Of a stretch of 64,000 nt of DNA, positions 1-11,948 are shown piece after piece. The position numbers were made by a program, and so were the translations under genes. Below the pieces are notes generated by a model, which made no database searches, was not told the origin of the DNA, and was given only the letters and a program-made list of their open reading frames with translations. Position 1 is the first letter of the stretch; each line of letters begins with the position of its first letter. The stretch comes from Anthostomella pinea (taxonomy: Eukaryota > Ascomycota > Sordariomycetes > Xylariales > Xylariaceae). Location of the stretch: the NCBI GenBank assembly GCA_963556695.1, contig CAUWAG010000003.1, positions 1 through 64,000 of the forward strand, in the 5' to 3' direction.

Positions 1-237
1 ACCCTAACCCTAACCCTAACCCTAACCCTAACCCTAACCCTAACCCTAACCCTAACCCTAACCCTAACCCTAACCCTAACCCTAACCCTAACCCTAACCC
101 TAACCCTAACCCTAACCCTAACCCTAACCCTAACCCTAACCCTAACCCTAACCCTAACCCTAACCCTAACCCTAACCCTAACCCTAACCCTAACCCTAAC
201 CCTAACCCTAACCCTAACCCTAACCCTAACCCTAACC
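1..237. repeat. Telomere repeat tract, (CCCTAA)n
   Basis: About 39 uninterrupted copies of CCCTAA (TTAGGG on the other strand) begin at base 1. This is the canonical telomere of filamentous fungi, so the window starts at a true chromosome end. Confidence 0.98.
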
Positions 238-438
238 GATATTAGAAATCAAGTTCTAAAAGCCGAAGCGCGATATCTCCTATCTCCGTGTATGTACCTT
301 TCTTCTGATAATATATATCAAAAGAATTTCGCTATACAAAGTCCCTGAAGAGCCATAGGCAAAACTACTGTCACGACGGTAGTTGGACTCCTTTGCTCTC
401 AGAATTCAACGCTGCTCACTCGCGCTTCACGCTCGTTC
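238..438. other. Spacer between terminal and interstitial telomere repeats
   Basis: About 200 bp of unassigned sequence of moderate GC content separates the terminal telomere from a second short telomere motif. No reading frame or family is recognisable. Lying between two telomere-repeat blocks, it could be the end of another telomere-associated element, but that is inference. Confidence 0.5.
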
Positions 439-455
439 CTAACCCTAACCCTAAA
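439..455. repeat. Interstitial telomere repeat
   Basis: Nearly three CCCTAA units (CCTAACCCTAACCCTAAA) lie about 200 bp inside the chromosome and directly abut the 5' edge of a truncated LINE fragment. A couple of A residues are shared at the junction. Confidence 0.9.
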
Positions 456-686
456 CAATCTGTCTCCGATAGATAGCTGTTCTTGAAGGACCAGATGGAT
501 GACCCCAAGGTCATACCGCCGCAACAACGGGGATGGGCCCGTGAGCGGAACTGACTGTACTTATTTTCTTGAGACCTCCACAACCCTGCGATGCAGAGGC
601 TCTGGGAGGCGTGGTCTGCACTACTAAGGAGCTACCCCCCACGTTAAATACAAAACAAACAAACAAAACAAACAAAACAAACAAAC
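454..686 (+). mobile_element. 5'-truncated LINE 3' end joined to telomere repeats
   Basis: This segment is nearly identical to the 3' untranslated end of the LINE at 22.15-22.38 kb, including the block around GACCCCAAGGTCATACCGCC and the terminal AAACA-type tail. Its 5' truncated edge joins CCCTAA repeats and its 3' tail faces the centromere. That orientation is known for telomere-attached retrotransposons (HeT-A-like) and fits insertion at, or healing of, a chromosome end. It contains no coding sequence, and the short open frame across it is incidental. Confidence 0.88.
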
Positions 687-1019
687 TCCTCTGCTATGGT
701 CGAATATCGCTGTACATCGAATGGGGGATCGCTCTCATCCGTCCCATACTAGGTGTCTGGTCCGTGGAGACTTCGGTGACATTGGTGGTCTGTTAGGCAT
801 AATTAATGTAACATGGTACGTTTTGGTTAGTCCTTGGTGTCGCTATCTGCCTATGCTGCAACACGAATGATGGGAGTTATATGCTATGATAAGTATCCTT
901 CAATTAAATAGGCAATAATAAGTCGTGGCAATGGTAGTTGTGCGAACTAGAAGAATGTGATAGAACTTATCGTTACCATCACCAAAAAGAATGGGACATA
1001 TTCTTCTGCGGGTGTTGAA
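687..1019. other. Intergenic, no gene seen
   Basis: About 330 bp lie between the LINE tail and the stop codon of the FAD oxidase, so this includes that gene's 3' flank. No other feature is recognisable. Confidence 0.6.
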
Positions 1020-2714
1020 TCAAGCCACGCTCGAGATCTTGAAGCCCCCAGGGACTCGCAGCTGGAAAACTTCTGTCGGATCATACCTAGCCGCCACCTC
1101 TCGCATGTGCTCGACATTCGCGGGTCCATAGCTTCCCAGGGAGTCCTGGCTGGCATCCGCATAGTTGAGGTAGATGAAGTCGATATCCCCGTTCATGGAC
1201 CTCGAAGCCTCTTTGACCCTGGCCGTCGCTTTGCCCAACTCAGCCTGCGCCCTCGCGAACGCCGCGTCGTCCGTGTTCACCCAGGCACCACCCGTCCACA
1301 TAATGGCGTTCTGACGGACCTCGTCTAATCCAAGCATATCCCCCCCTCTCTGTTGGCTGATGGCGCTCATGTAAGACGGTATGGGCTGAAAAAACCACAT
1401 CGTCACGAACTCGTCCGCGGTCATGAATCCCTTGAGCGACTCGACGAATTCGGCGTGGATTTCAGCAGCGCGGCGGAGAATCTGCGGGTCGCTGCGGAAG
1501 AGTAAGGTCGCCCCGGCCGCTCTGCGCTCGATTAGCAGAGGAAACCAAACGACTGGGCAGATTGAGGAATAACATACCTAGAGCCAGCGGCGACCTGTGA
1601 TCCATTAGCAGCCTCCGCCATGCTCTGGACAACTGTAGTGTTATACAAGGCGGGGAGGTCTTGGACTTTGTCGAACGCTGTTTCGACACTTCCATTGCCT
1701 TGAGTGTTGACGTAAATCGTGGCGGCGTGAATATCCGGACTGGTCGAAGTGTCGTGGGAGAAGAAGGTAATGAGGTGGTTGTCGGCGAGCGACTGATCTT
1801 GGTCGGCGAACCCAACGGCCGCGTCGACCACGGCATCCGAATAGACGGAGCTCAGCAAGCGCGAGTCGTAGTACAAGTCCTGTGCGGGGATCGCCTCCAT
1901 GTCGTATCTCGTCACGATACCGAAGTTGCTGCCGCCGCCTTTGAGGGCACGCCACAAGTCCGCGTTGGCCGTTTCGTTGGCGTTGACGATAGCGCCATCG
2001 GCGAGGACCACCTCAAAATTGACCACCGTGTCACAGCCGAAACCCATCCGCCCCGAGTAGTACGAGATGCCGCCGCCGAGGAGAAACCCGCCCACGCCGA
2101 CACCGCCGTCCCGGCCACCCGCGACAGTCACACCTTCCTTGTCCAGCTCTGCGTAGGCCTTATTCCACCGCGCGCCGGGCTGGATCTTCGCAACGTTGGC
2201 TTCGGCATCGTAGGTTGACGTGTTCATGTTGCTCAGGTCAATGATCACACCGTTGGCGATGCTGCTGGAGCCGGTTGAGCTGTGGCCCCCGCTGCGCACC
2301 GCGATATGCCAGTCGCCCGCGCCATCGTTGACGTTGACAAGTGCCGTCAGTGCCGTGGACACCTCCTCGCTGCTCTGCGGCATGACCAGACAGTATGGTC
2401 GCTTGCGAGCGTTCTCGGCCCACCAGGTCGCGATCTGAGGCTCGTAATCCGCGTCCGTGGCGAACAGCAGGCGGTCGCCGAGGCCGGCGTCGGTTAGGGC
2501 ATCGCACTACTAGGTGGTGAGCTACGATGCTACGTGTCGGTGATGTGTGATGAGGTTCGTAGCATATACTTACAGGGGGGATTCCACTGCTATTGGCCCC
2601 TAGTAAGTGGCTAGTATTTCCGTACATAAGTGAGGGTGCCGCTGGTGCCCCTTCGGTTGCTGCTGCCACGCTGGTGAGAGCTGCAGCGGCAACGATGATA
2701 TACGATTTCATCAT
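1020..2714 (-). CDS. Secreted FAD-linked oxidase (berberine-bridge/VAO type)
   Basis: A flavin-dependent oxidase that probably oxidises carbohydrates or secondary metabolites outside the cell or in the secretory pathway. Three exons give a 523-aa product: 2714-2574, 2506-1578 and 1521-1020. Both introns have GT..AG ends, and the second has a TGCTAAT branch site. The lengths sum to a whole number of codons. The protein starts with a hydrophobic signal peptide (MMKSYIIVAAAALTSVAAA). The PF01565 FAD-binding domain follows, with RSGGHS near residue 120 (the His expected to bind FAD covalently), the glycine-rich GVGGFLLGGGISYYSGRMGF, and GGGSNFGIVTRYDM. A BBE-like C-terminus contains NYADASQDS. 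This is the most telomere-proximal gene, and it has no stops or RIP-like decay. The substrate cannot be read from sequence. Confidence 0.9.
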
Positions 2715-4016
2715 GACGAGTGTTGGTGGAGTAAACAGGGCGGCAGGAAATTTCAACGACAGTGAAGAAGTATCCATAGGAGAAATAACTCTAGGAAATA
2801 TGGTGATATCTTTGATGGGGTTTTGAAAGAGTGAAGTGGGTAAGGCAATGAATGAGTTGACATCGTGAACCAGCGGGAGCAGATATACCCCTTTATACCT
2901 ACCTAGAAACCCATTGCACATGCGAATTTAGCATCAACCTATCTTCCCAATCCCTTCTCAACCTACGAACCTCCGGAGAGTCGCGACATTCTTGTCCGAC
3001 GTTCCCATCGCCTCCGGAGGCGTCCATTTACAGAACAGGACAGGCATCGGGAGCCTAGGGTCCCGATACTATAATAGAAAAGCGGGGCACTGTCAACGAC
3101 CTAGTTAGATGGCTCGACTTCAGAGCTCGAGTTCACAGCTGACTATCCAGGGGTTAAATAAGCTTGGTAACGTCAGAAAAGCCGAAAGCCCTACTCACAA
3201 TCTTTTCTTTCTCTCGCTTCTTCTCGATCTTGGTTGTGCCCTACTCCCGTATTTCAAGAATGTGGCCTGCTATTATCTTTCTCGATGATCTTTCGCCGAG
3301 ACTTCAATGCTGGATTGGATATCAGTGCGTTCTAAAGGCAGTCAGTTCATATGCAAGTGGCCACAGTTCACTTCGAGACGTCAAAACAGAAACCCAGTGG
3401 TTAAGTGCAAATCATTAAATGAGGTCTAAGGGACCAATGGTACTAGGTATTCTCTGTGGAAAATAGTTTAACTTCTAACTCATGAGTGCTACTACGCCAC
3501 CGAAGCTCCTATCACAGCCTTTCATGTTCGTCGTGATTGCAGCCGAGCTGGGCAATGTGTCCTAGTTCTCCACCTGCTATGCACTCGAGAAGCCCGTGGT
3601 CGGTTCACGTCGGCGCTAGCCAGAGCCCTGTCGTTGAGTATGTACGATGTTCAGCTTCTAGGATAGGTATTCTCAACGTTGGCCGGTCTCCTATGCTGTC
3701 GGTAACGATGCAACAATAGCGTCCTTCCGCTTAGACACTGCTGGTAGGTGCCGAGCCTACGACTGAGCCGCCATGAAGCTCGACGGCCACCAACCACTCG
3801 GCTTGCCTTCGACCACATCAGCAAATATCGACTCCATGGTTTTGCCTCTTACGTCTAGGTAGAGAGCTTTAAATCAAGATAGCCGAGATATGTGGCAGCC
3901 TCAGGGGTGCAAGGGATAAAATCGCGAAAAAAAAAAAAACAACGCGTAAATGTTACTTCCATTTTACGCATTTTGAATAAAAATTATTAGTAAAGTATGT
4001 ATATTAAATATATTTT
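2715..4016. other. Gene-free stretch upstream of the FAD oxidase
   Basis: This contains the oxidase promoter and about 1 kb of sequence of balanced composition with only short unrelated open frames. No protein family is recognisable. The composition becomes AT-rich towards 4 kb. Confidence 0.5.
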
Positions 4017-4220
4017 TGTTGGATCCATGCGATTCCAGCCTGCAAATCGTCTATACTAGGACCCACATGTATGATTAGATAAGAGATTAGATACCGGATT
4101 GCGAGGTTACTTAGCCAGACCTTCAGGTCCAGCTAGACCTCCCAATCAACCCATGAGCAACATCATGACTTTTACCCTATACTCGAGTATTATGATTGAT
4201 CGATCAAGCCTGTTCCCACA
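4017..4220. repeat. 204-bp solo LTR, copy 1 (Copia-like ends)
   Basis: A 204-bp element begins TGTTGGATCC and ends with CA. It holds the internal palindrome ATACTCGAGTAT. The flanking 5-mers ATTTT and GTTTT differ by one transition, consistent with a 5-bp target duplication hit by RIP. Four further copies occur in the window, and the family's TGTTGGA..TCCAACA ends are typical of Copia-type LTRs. Confidence 0.85.
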
Positions 4221-5745
4221 GTTTTGAACGAAAAGCATTCAATCGTGGAAAAGAAGATTGATATATAGAAACTTTACTTCATGTTTTCTTTTCCAATAAT
4301 CAATCGATATATATTAAAGAAAATATAAAGATTTAACATATTTACGTAATTTAATCATCCGTTTATAAGTACTATGTGTTGAACAAATAGTATTTAACTT
4401 CCTTCTTGCTATGAATCTTCTTTTTTATTTACTACTAGTTAATTTACATTTATTTAATACGATAGTTTTTAACAAGTTAAACATGTACTTAATTTATTTA
4501 CAAAGTGTTTACATTAATTGTATTACGTTGGACGTCTGTATTATTAATAAGAATCAAGTTATTTTCGTAAAACCATTCATTACTATCAAAGTAGCGTCGT
4601 ACGTAATACCATCGTTTTTAATATAAAGGAAAAATCTTATAATGAAGTTTAAATTTCCTTCTTTAAAAAGTAATCTAATACTAATAATAACTAACTTCTC
4701 ATTATTACTTATGGGTTAGTTTTTAATTATTATTATATTTTAAGCAATTTACTATATTTGTTCCAAGTGTTTATTTCATATAAATGTAATAAAATATTCA
4801 TTTTCAGGTGTTTAGTGTTTCATTTAACTTTCGATAGTTTGCTTCTACATTATTATAACGTTAATAAGTTAGGTACTTTCTCAAAACAGTGTGTGATAAA
4901 ATTATTGCTTATTTTATTACGATATCTTTTAATGATACAACATTGAATTTTTTAACTAATAGTCTATATATTAACTACAATTTTTTTATAAAGCATTTGA
5001 ATTAAAGCTTATTTATCTTTCTTTATTTGTTTGGCAATAAGCTGTAAGTTATATTAGTCGTGAAAAATAGTTTCGGCATCATTAGGTTTTTTTTTATCTT
5101 CAAAATCTAAGCTTGAAGCGGATATATTATAATCTCTCTGTGTAAATTATCTTGTCATTATCACCACTTACCTTTATTTAATAATGCGTAACTTAAACTT
5201 TTTTCCTTCATAATGCTTGTTATTTCTTTTTTATAATTCACTCGCTATTATATTGCGGAAGTTTAGCTTTAAGTTAGCACCTAATGCTACGATTTCAATA
5301 GTTATTAATAAAAATCACGTTAAACGTCGTGTAAAACAGGGTTTTTTTTAGCTAATAGGATGGCTTTTGTTTAGCTTCTTTTGGTTTTATCTAACCTAAT
5401 GCTCTTATATAAATAATAGAACTATAATTCACTAGTTTTTAAAAGACTTGAATTGTTTTATGAGCTTTAAAATAACGTTTTTTTATTTAATTTTTTTAAT
5501 TTTTTTAATCGTCACGATGCCTGCGGCGTTGTGCTGAATACTGGTGTTGTATTCCGAAATTAACTCGTTAGGGAGGAAAAGAAATCTAGGTGTGCGTACA
5601 GCCAAGGGCTGCAGTAGATATGGTGGTTCCGTTCCTCCCGCTTATCTAATCTACACGTGATCAGCTGACCTGACAAGTGTTTCATCTGGTGGAGCGTCAC
5701 ATTAATTATTTAATTCAATTTTGTAAATAGTTTCTTTTTTAAGTT
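4221..5745. other. AT-rich, RIP-like block
   Basis: The DNA is very AT-rich with no coding frame, consistent with RIP-degraded repeats. A short island of normal composition lies near 5510-5700, between two CGTCAC motifs, and looks like an unmutated repeat fragment of unknown family. Confidence 0.6.
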
Positions 5746-6351
5746 TGTGTTACGGTCCATACGACCGGACCGTCAGTACATGTACCACCATAGAATATTA
5801 TCTGCCACGCTTGATACTCAGACATCCTTTTGGAAGGTTGGCCGGCTCGCATAGTCGTTAGTGAGTTGAACCGTCACAGTTCGTTTATTTCAAACGGTAT
5901 TAAAGCTTTCCATTATTGAATTGTTATAAGCAATATACTTATTTTATAAGCTTTTTCAATTAGTAAATTAAGGAATACTAAACTATACCATCTTAATAAA
6001 AGTATTTATTTTAATATTAAAAAACAATTACCAGTATAAAAGCGATTTCAAGCCTTTACCTAGACATTTTAAACCTTTAGTAGATAGGAGATAATAATTA
6101 ATCGCTAAAGTAATAAAAACAACTATATACGCGTTAAAGTGGGTGTCGAGGTAGACAGCTTCGAAAATTCTTAATGTAATTAAAGTTGTTTCTAAAAATA
6201 ATTATAAGTTGAACATTTTGTGACGGTTCAACCCACTAACGACTATGCGAGCCGGCCAACCTTTCAAAAGGATGTCTGAGTATCAAGCGGGGCAGCTGAT
6301 ATTCTATGGTGGTACATGTACTGACGGTCGGGTCGCATGGACCGTCCCACA
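5746..6351. repeat. ~600-bp element with ~130-bp inverted terminal repeats
   Basis: The left arm (about 5746-5880) and right arm (about 6221-6351) are inverted copies sharing ACGGTCCAT, GTCAGTACATGTACCACCAT and GGCCGGCTCGCATAGTCGTT. They flank about 340 bp of AT-rich, noncoding DNA. The outer ends read TGTG..CACA. This looks like a nonautonomous foldback or MITE-type element. No clear target duplication is visible, so the class is uncertain. Confidence 0.75.
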
Positions 6352-6956
6352 TTTAAATAATAACTAGAAATATAAAACTAAATAGTTATAAAATAAAAGC
6401 CTATAAAAATAAGGGCGGAAGTGAAAAAAAAAAGAATGTAAAAAGTACTTATAAAGAAATGTTAAGAGGTGCCGTCCATACTTATAAGATGTGGCTAGCT
6501 AGACTATGTACGTGCGCGAGGTCGCATAGGGTGGATAAGACGCTATGCCAAATCGAGCGTGCCGCTAAACCCGGCAAAACAAGCAGCGACTCTTTATTAC
6601 GAAACGTATAAAAGGCGTTATAAAATTCGATTAAAGTTAATTTATCTAAATATGTAGAAATCCCGGGGTCAAAGTGGTCAGAAGTGGGATGGTTGATGGT
6701 CGGTATCTTAACTATGGATCTATAGGGGAGATTCCTACCTAAATACAGCTGTGGGATCCATTTGAAGCACGGCTGCCTGACACCCGACAACAGACCTGCT
6801 ATAATGGTCCCTTTCACCCCCTTTGGGTCCCTTTTATCCTTTTCACCTCCTTATAGCCTGCTGCTAGCTGTAGCCACACCTGACAGGCACCAATATTCTC
6901 ACAAATATATAATAAAAATGGAAAGTATTTAAAACAGCACTTGTTAATAATATAAC
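6352..6956. other. AT-rich DNA with an unassigned island
   Basis: AT-rich flanks surround an island of balanced composition near 6470-6900. A 111-aa open frame on the minus strand there has no recognisable domain and is not called as a gene. Confidence 0.4.
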
Positions 6957-7350
6957 GAGCCGTTTAAACTATAAGGCTAAAGGGTTTTATAAGGTTTATA
7001 TTTTAAGGTAAGTTCTTATAAAAGACGATAAAGGCTTTTATTAATTAAAAGACACTTAAATATTAAGGCTGAGTTTAAACCAGGGTTTATTAAATTGTCG
7101 AGTCATTAAGAGATTTTCCTTACTTGAAGGTTAGCTAAGATGCTTAAATAATCACTCAGATACTAACTGTTTATTCAATTGAACTAGAAAATGTATTATG
7201 TATATATTTAATATTTTCCTTATTAATAAGATAGGATTACCTTTTTTTAAAGTAACACTCACCGGCTTACTTCGTGATCTAATAATTTTAAGGGTAGCTC
7301 ACTTCTTTTTCTTGTAATACTCGCTAGCTCACTTTGTAAACCAGTGATAT
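6957..7350 (+). repeat. RIP-mutated copy of the 7.7-kb LTR-like repeat
   Basis: It aligns base by base with 7689-8000 (for example GAGCCGTTTAAACTATAAGG against GAGCCGTCTAACCTATAAGG). The differences are mostly C-to-T and G-to-A, which is the RIP signature. It lies in direct orientation 732 bp upstream of the less mutated copy. Confidence 0.8.
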
Positions 7351-7688
7351 ATCACGTAACTTATATTATTTAATTCGCGATTACCTTTATTTTGTATATA
7401 ACTTTAATCTTATTAGCTTTTAAAAAGCGTTTTTTAGCTTGTTCATAAGTCGTAACATTTATTAGTTAATAAAATTATTTCTTTCTTTCTAAGATCTTTT
7501 CCTTTAAACATAAATAATAAGTGTTCTTTGCGTTAGTCCGCTTATTTCTTCCTTTATATCGCATTGTTGATATCGTTATACTAGATCATATAAAAAGACC
7601 TAAGTCATTAAAAACCTCGGCACATCTTGCCCTTATAAACAATATAAAGTCCCTTTGTCCTATTATCGAAATGCGTTATACTCGTGTG

Positions 7689-8172
7689 ATGAGCCGTCTA
7701 ACCTATAAGGCTAAAGGGTTCTATAGGGTTTATGTTCTAAGGTAAGTCAACACAAAGGACGATAGAGGCTTCTGTCAACTAGAAGACACTCAGATCTTGG
7801 GGCTTGGTCTGAACCGGGGTTCACTGAATAGTCGAGTCGTCGGGAGATTTCTCCCACCTTAGGGTTGGCTGAGATACTTAGATTGATCACTGAGGTAGAG
7901 ACTGTCTATCTGTCTAGCTAGGAAATGTCCATCCTTATATATCCAATCTCTCCCTCACTGATGAGGTGGCTCACCCTGGATCAGTGATCCAGGGTGAGCC
8001 AACTGGATCGTCGAGGTGATCCAGTGATCCAAATCCCTGGTCACATGACCCGGGTTCCATTGATCACGTGATTAGTGTTCCTTGGTCCGTGCTCTGCTCC
8101 CTCCGTTGGTTGGCCTCTCTTCCTGGCCGCGTCTTCTGGCCCTGTCATAGGCTGTGTCGTTTGTTGGTCTAT
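7689..8172 (+). repeat. LTR-like repeat, less mutated copy
   Basis: About 110 bp of internal-type sequence leads into an LTR-like segment from about 7796 (GGGGCTTGGTCTGAAC) to about 8172 (GGTCTATAACA). An inverted solo copy is at 14818-15168, and a RIP-mutated direct copy starts at 6957. The segment holds short palindromes (CTGGATCAGTGATCCAG). The element family is not identified beyond LTR-like. Confidence 0.7.
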
Positions 8173-11100
8173 AACAACTCGCTGCTTTTACTAAAACCTA
8201 GCGTGTCGAATAAGCGAATAGTTATCCCGTTGCTTTAAATATATTCGTATTAGCCGGTTGCGCAATAGTACCTTCATAGCTTTGTTTTTATCGAAATCAG
8301 CGTCTTAAGTGAAGACGGTGATATTTCGAATTAATCACCGTGACAGTGACACCTTTTGGGCCGACTGTTGGACCCGACAGAGCAGAACGGTCTGGCGCAA
8401 GCACCATTTACATTTGTTAGATGCGATCTTGTTGGTTCCTAACAATCAAGAGCCGAAACTTGATCATAAGCAAAGATTTGACCATGGGTAGGAAGTTGTC
8501 AAATGCAGGCGAGTTCAGATTGTTCAGGTTCTCAAGTGTCTTCTGTTGTTGTTCTTGTTCTGCTCTGCTTCTTCAGTGTACAGAGATTGATCATCTGTCT
8601 TCTTGGTGGGTCAGATGCCCTGTGCGTCTCTGCCCACTGGAGATCTTCCGGTGTCTATTTCCGGCTCCCATTCAACAGAAGTGGACGGCGGGCCGGAACG
8701 AGATTATGGGCCGGAACAACCGTGTATCTCACTCTACGCATGTACAATCTTGTCTTATCTCTTGTATGTTGTCGCGTCAGGCTGTGTCGAACTGTTGTTT
8801 CCGGAAAGACTCTTTTATTGCTGGGGGAGCGCTGTGTTGAAGGGAAATGGACCCAGGTTCGTGTGGCTTCGTCGCAGTCGAGGAGTTAAGAAGATAGCAA
8901 ACTTGGTCCACGCCTGCACCTAGGCAGCCTAGGTAGTGCCTGCTGAGCCACAGTGAACACTTCATCTGTCAATCAATCCAAATCAGTGAATCACACCCGC
9001 CGTTCCCGCGTAGGATTGGAATTGTGGGCATAAACGTTGTCGTCTGAGGTCCAGATCTAGCTTTTTTGGACTATGGCGGCATATGGCCCACGTTTTATTG
9101 TGTCTATGCTATCTATGGCTTTGTTTGCGCAGAGGTCCTGTTGCTATCGACGATATCATTCGAGTATGCGTGTATAAATATACAGGATAAATAAATCTTC
9201 CTTTTAAATGGCATACGATTCAAGGTTTGAGTTCATGCCTTCGTGTACCTTGACTCCTGTGGCTGGGAACTACTTAGAGCACAGCAATAGCTAAGAGGCG
9301 TGATAGGCACCATTTAGGGGATCCTCACAGTGTAAAAGAACATTGCGCCCGCATATGCGGGAAGCGTACTAGTACAAGCAAGGTTTGCGGCTGGGGAGGG
9401 GCGGCACAGACATGGAGTCTAGACAGCCAAGTCTGGAGATAAGACAACATTGAACAGAGGCCAACAGACAGACTGACCTAAGGTTGTTTCTGCTGAGACT
9501 TCCAGCCTCGCCAGGGAACGAGACCACGCATCCTATTTTCCTTCGTTTATAACTGCTCATCGACGAGGCCAGGCCTCTAACCGTCCTGACGATGGTGTCC
9601 CTAGCCCTGGAATTTATCAAATTTACTCGCGCATGCGTTAATCTCGAATTATCGCGGCGCGGGCCCATCTTACGGGGGGTTTTTCTTGGCTGCTGCACTT
9701 TATTTGCGGCAACATTTACGACTAATAGATTAACCGTCGCAATGTGCCTAATAAATCACATAGTTTATTGTCCGGGAGGCTTTTTTAATTGGTCCATATT
9801 GAACAGATTTTCGAAAATGTCGAGGAAGATTGCTCAAAGAATGACGCGCAGACCGATTATTTATCTTTACCGACATGTCGTTTGTAAATCTCTTGACGAT
9901 AGCGTAATGCCGACATCTGGAAGGACGTGCCGTAGCATTTCATTTTCCCGGCAGATATGATTTATAGCGTTTTTATACGACTCGGTCGGCCGGGCATGCA
10001 ACATGTCTTAAGGAAAGGTTAGGTTTGTTAACTCTAAACTTACTTAATATAAATGAGCAAATAGCTAGTTAGACTGTAAAAAAGCGCCAGTCTTCCGTGT
10101 TAAGCTATATATATAGACGGCTGTGCACGTTACTATTCCCATCGCGTCAAAATACTAAAAACTATTATAGTACAGGCGGCCTAGCCGAGCTTAAATGTTA
10201 AAATGACACGAACCTCGTGTCAAGCACGCCGGACATTGATGATCGGCCTCGAAAGAATCGCAAGCGCTGTTCTAGAAGTGACTCTGACAACTGCGAAGGT
10301 TCGGACGTTTATCAGATGACTGTGAGTCCGTGACCATCCCCTACCAAGGTATATCCGAAAGTTATCTCAACTTGGAGGCTGTCAAAGCTTTTGTCGTTGT
10401 GGATACTAGATAGGCGGTGGCAGCACACTCCGCCCGCTTCCATCGGCTTGGCCGGCACCTTTTAGCCCCGGAGCCTCACCCTGTCTTTTATTCCCTGTCC
10501 TCAACCCAAAACCCACCAAGATCGTCCCTCCTCAGAGTGCAGGAAGCTCGCCGCAGTTTGTCACCATACTGTGTAGCATTGACTCCTTACTGTAGCCTTT
10601 CCGTTTAGAGCAGGTTATCACAAACACGCACGCCCGGGCGCTTCGGCTACCAGCACAGGCGTTAAAAATGAAACAACGCCATATGCATAACCTGCGCAGG
10701 CAGGGCAAGGCAGGGCAGCCAGGCACAATCGCCGTACCGAACGAATCACACAATCATCACTTGCTGACCAGATCCACGGTTTGTCCGGCGACTGTGGTGT
10801 CACTGGTGTGTGGCTTTTTCGGCTGCCGCCTTTTTTCGTTACTGTCGCAGTGTCTAACTGAAACGAGATGACTCCGCGTGGCAGCCGAAAGGGGTGTTGG
10901 TCGATCGTCCCCACGGGCGACGGTCCTCCGAAATTTGACGAATCCCTCCAAATCCCTCGGCTGCAGCAATATTGGACGCGTGTGCGGCACGGCTGACTGC
11001 AAAATTACAAATGACGTCTACAAAACCACTCAACGATCTACCTACTCAGCTGAGAACTCCCAAGTGGAACAGTCCTTAGATATTATTAACTTACGTAGAT

Positions 11101-11229
11101 GCCAGGGGCGCATCGATTCCTGCCAATGTGGCGACCCAACTCCTTGGAGAAGTTACATAAGGTATGAAGCAAAGCGGTGTGTACTGTACATATCGTAGGC
11201 TTTGCACATGTCACCATACAATGCTTCGA
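8173..11229. other. Gene-free subtelomeric stretch
   Basis: About 3 kb of mixed composition with several overlapping short frames. None has a recognisable domain, a consistent start or convincing splice structure. It includes the short repeat at 8581-8678. Otherwise nothing is supported. Confidence 0.45.
8581..8678 (+). repeat. 98-bp repeat shared with the MSH6 upstream region
   Basis: Nearly identical to 60159-60257: both begin CAGAGATTGATCATCTGTCT and run through GGGTCAGATGCCCTGTGCGT to TTCAACAG. The two copies lie in direct orientation 51.6 kb apart, each at the edge of AT-rich DNA. The family is not recognised. Confidence 0.9.
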
Positions 11230-11538
11230 TTATAACATCGCACGACTGTCGCCTGAATCCTCCAAACGCAGACTCCCGTCGGCTTCGGTAGCTGCGAAGC
11301 CAGCGGCCTCACAGGCATCGAAACGCGCCTTTTGTGCAGCAGCTTTATTATCCCACTTGAAAGAGGTGAGGGCTTCGAGCGAGGGCGGGATGGTCTCGGG
11401 CACAGGTGCAGCAGTTACGGTCGCAGGCTCGGTCTGGAGGGCATCAAGAGTCGTGAACGACTCCGCCATGATGGCATCCGCGATGGCAGTGTCTAACAAC
11501 TCGTTTATGATTGCGTTCACGATTAACGGGTCAGTCAT
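11230..11538 (-). CDS. Small hypothetical protein (102 aa)
   Basis: A single-exon frame with an amino-acid makeup typical of real proteins: many Ala, Thr and Glu, acidic, and no low-complexity runs. No domain, signal peptide or membrane segment is visible. It is divergent from the Zn2Cys6 gene across about 410 bp, so the two may share a promoter region. It could also be a chance frame. Confidence 0.35.
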   Translation of the reverse strand: MTDPLIVNAIINELLDTAIADAIMAESFTTLDALQTEPATVTAAPVPETIPPSLEALTSFKWDNKAAAQKARFDACEAAGFAATEADGSLRLEDSGDSRAML

Positions 11539-11948
11539 TCTGGCACTGTGATGACAATCGGAACGAAGAAAGTCGCGAGACCTATTATGTGAGCCGTTGG
11601 CGATGTGGATGACGACACGTCTCAGCTTTGAGGTAGGTTGTTGTCAGGCACTTGGAAGTTGGAAGTTGGTGTCAATCGAGGTTGATTCATCAATCTGGCC
11701 ACTTAGTCGGGTAAATACACGAATCCGGGGAATTGCCGATTACCCGCGTTCTCGCATAGGTACGTACCAAGGTACCTCACTTTGACCCGTGGAACGTAGA
11801 CGACTCCATCGGCGGCCTCGGGGCCCGATGAAGTAAGTCTTGGCCATTTGGACTGGAAATGGGGTGCCAGCTCAGCAAGCTCAATCCACGAGTCTTTCAA
11901 ATGCATGTACCGTAGCCGTCTCTTCTTGCATTGTTCCAAATAGGTAGA

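Noticed and set aside
569..796. Open frame across the telomere-proximal LINE end
   Set aside because: It lies in the LINE 3' untranslated region and its AAACA tail (poly-Asn/Lys/Thr) and has no domain.
1661..2218. Long plus-strand frame opposite the FAD oxidase
   Set aside because: Antisense shadow of a GC-rich coding exon; the minus strand carries all family motifs.
8421..8923. Several overlapping plus-strand frames
   Set aside because: They span the repeat at 8581-8678 and unassigned DNA in three frames at once. No frame shows a domain, and the repeat copy at 60 kb is not open in the same frame.
10417..11198. Frames on both strands, including Cys-rich stretches
   Set aside because: A Cys-rich stretch loosely resembles the end of a LINE ORF, but no RT or RNase H motif adjoins it, so it is not called.
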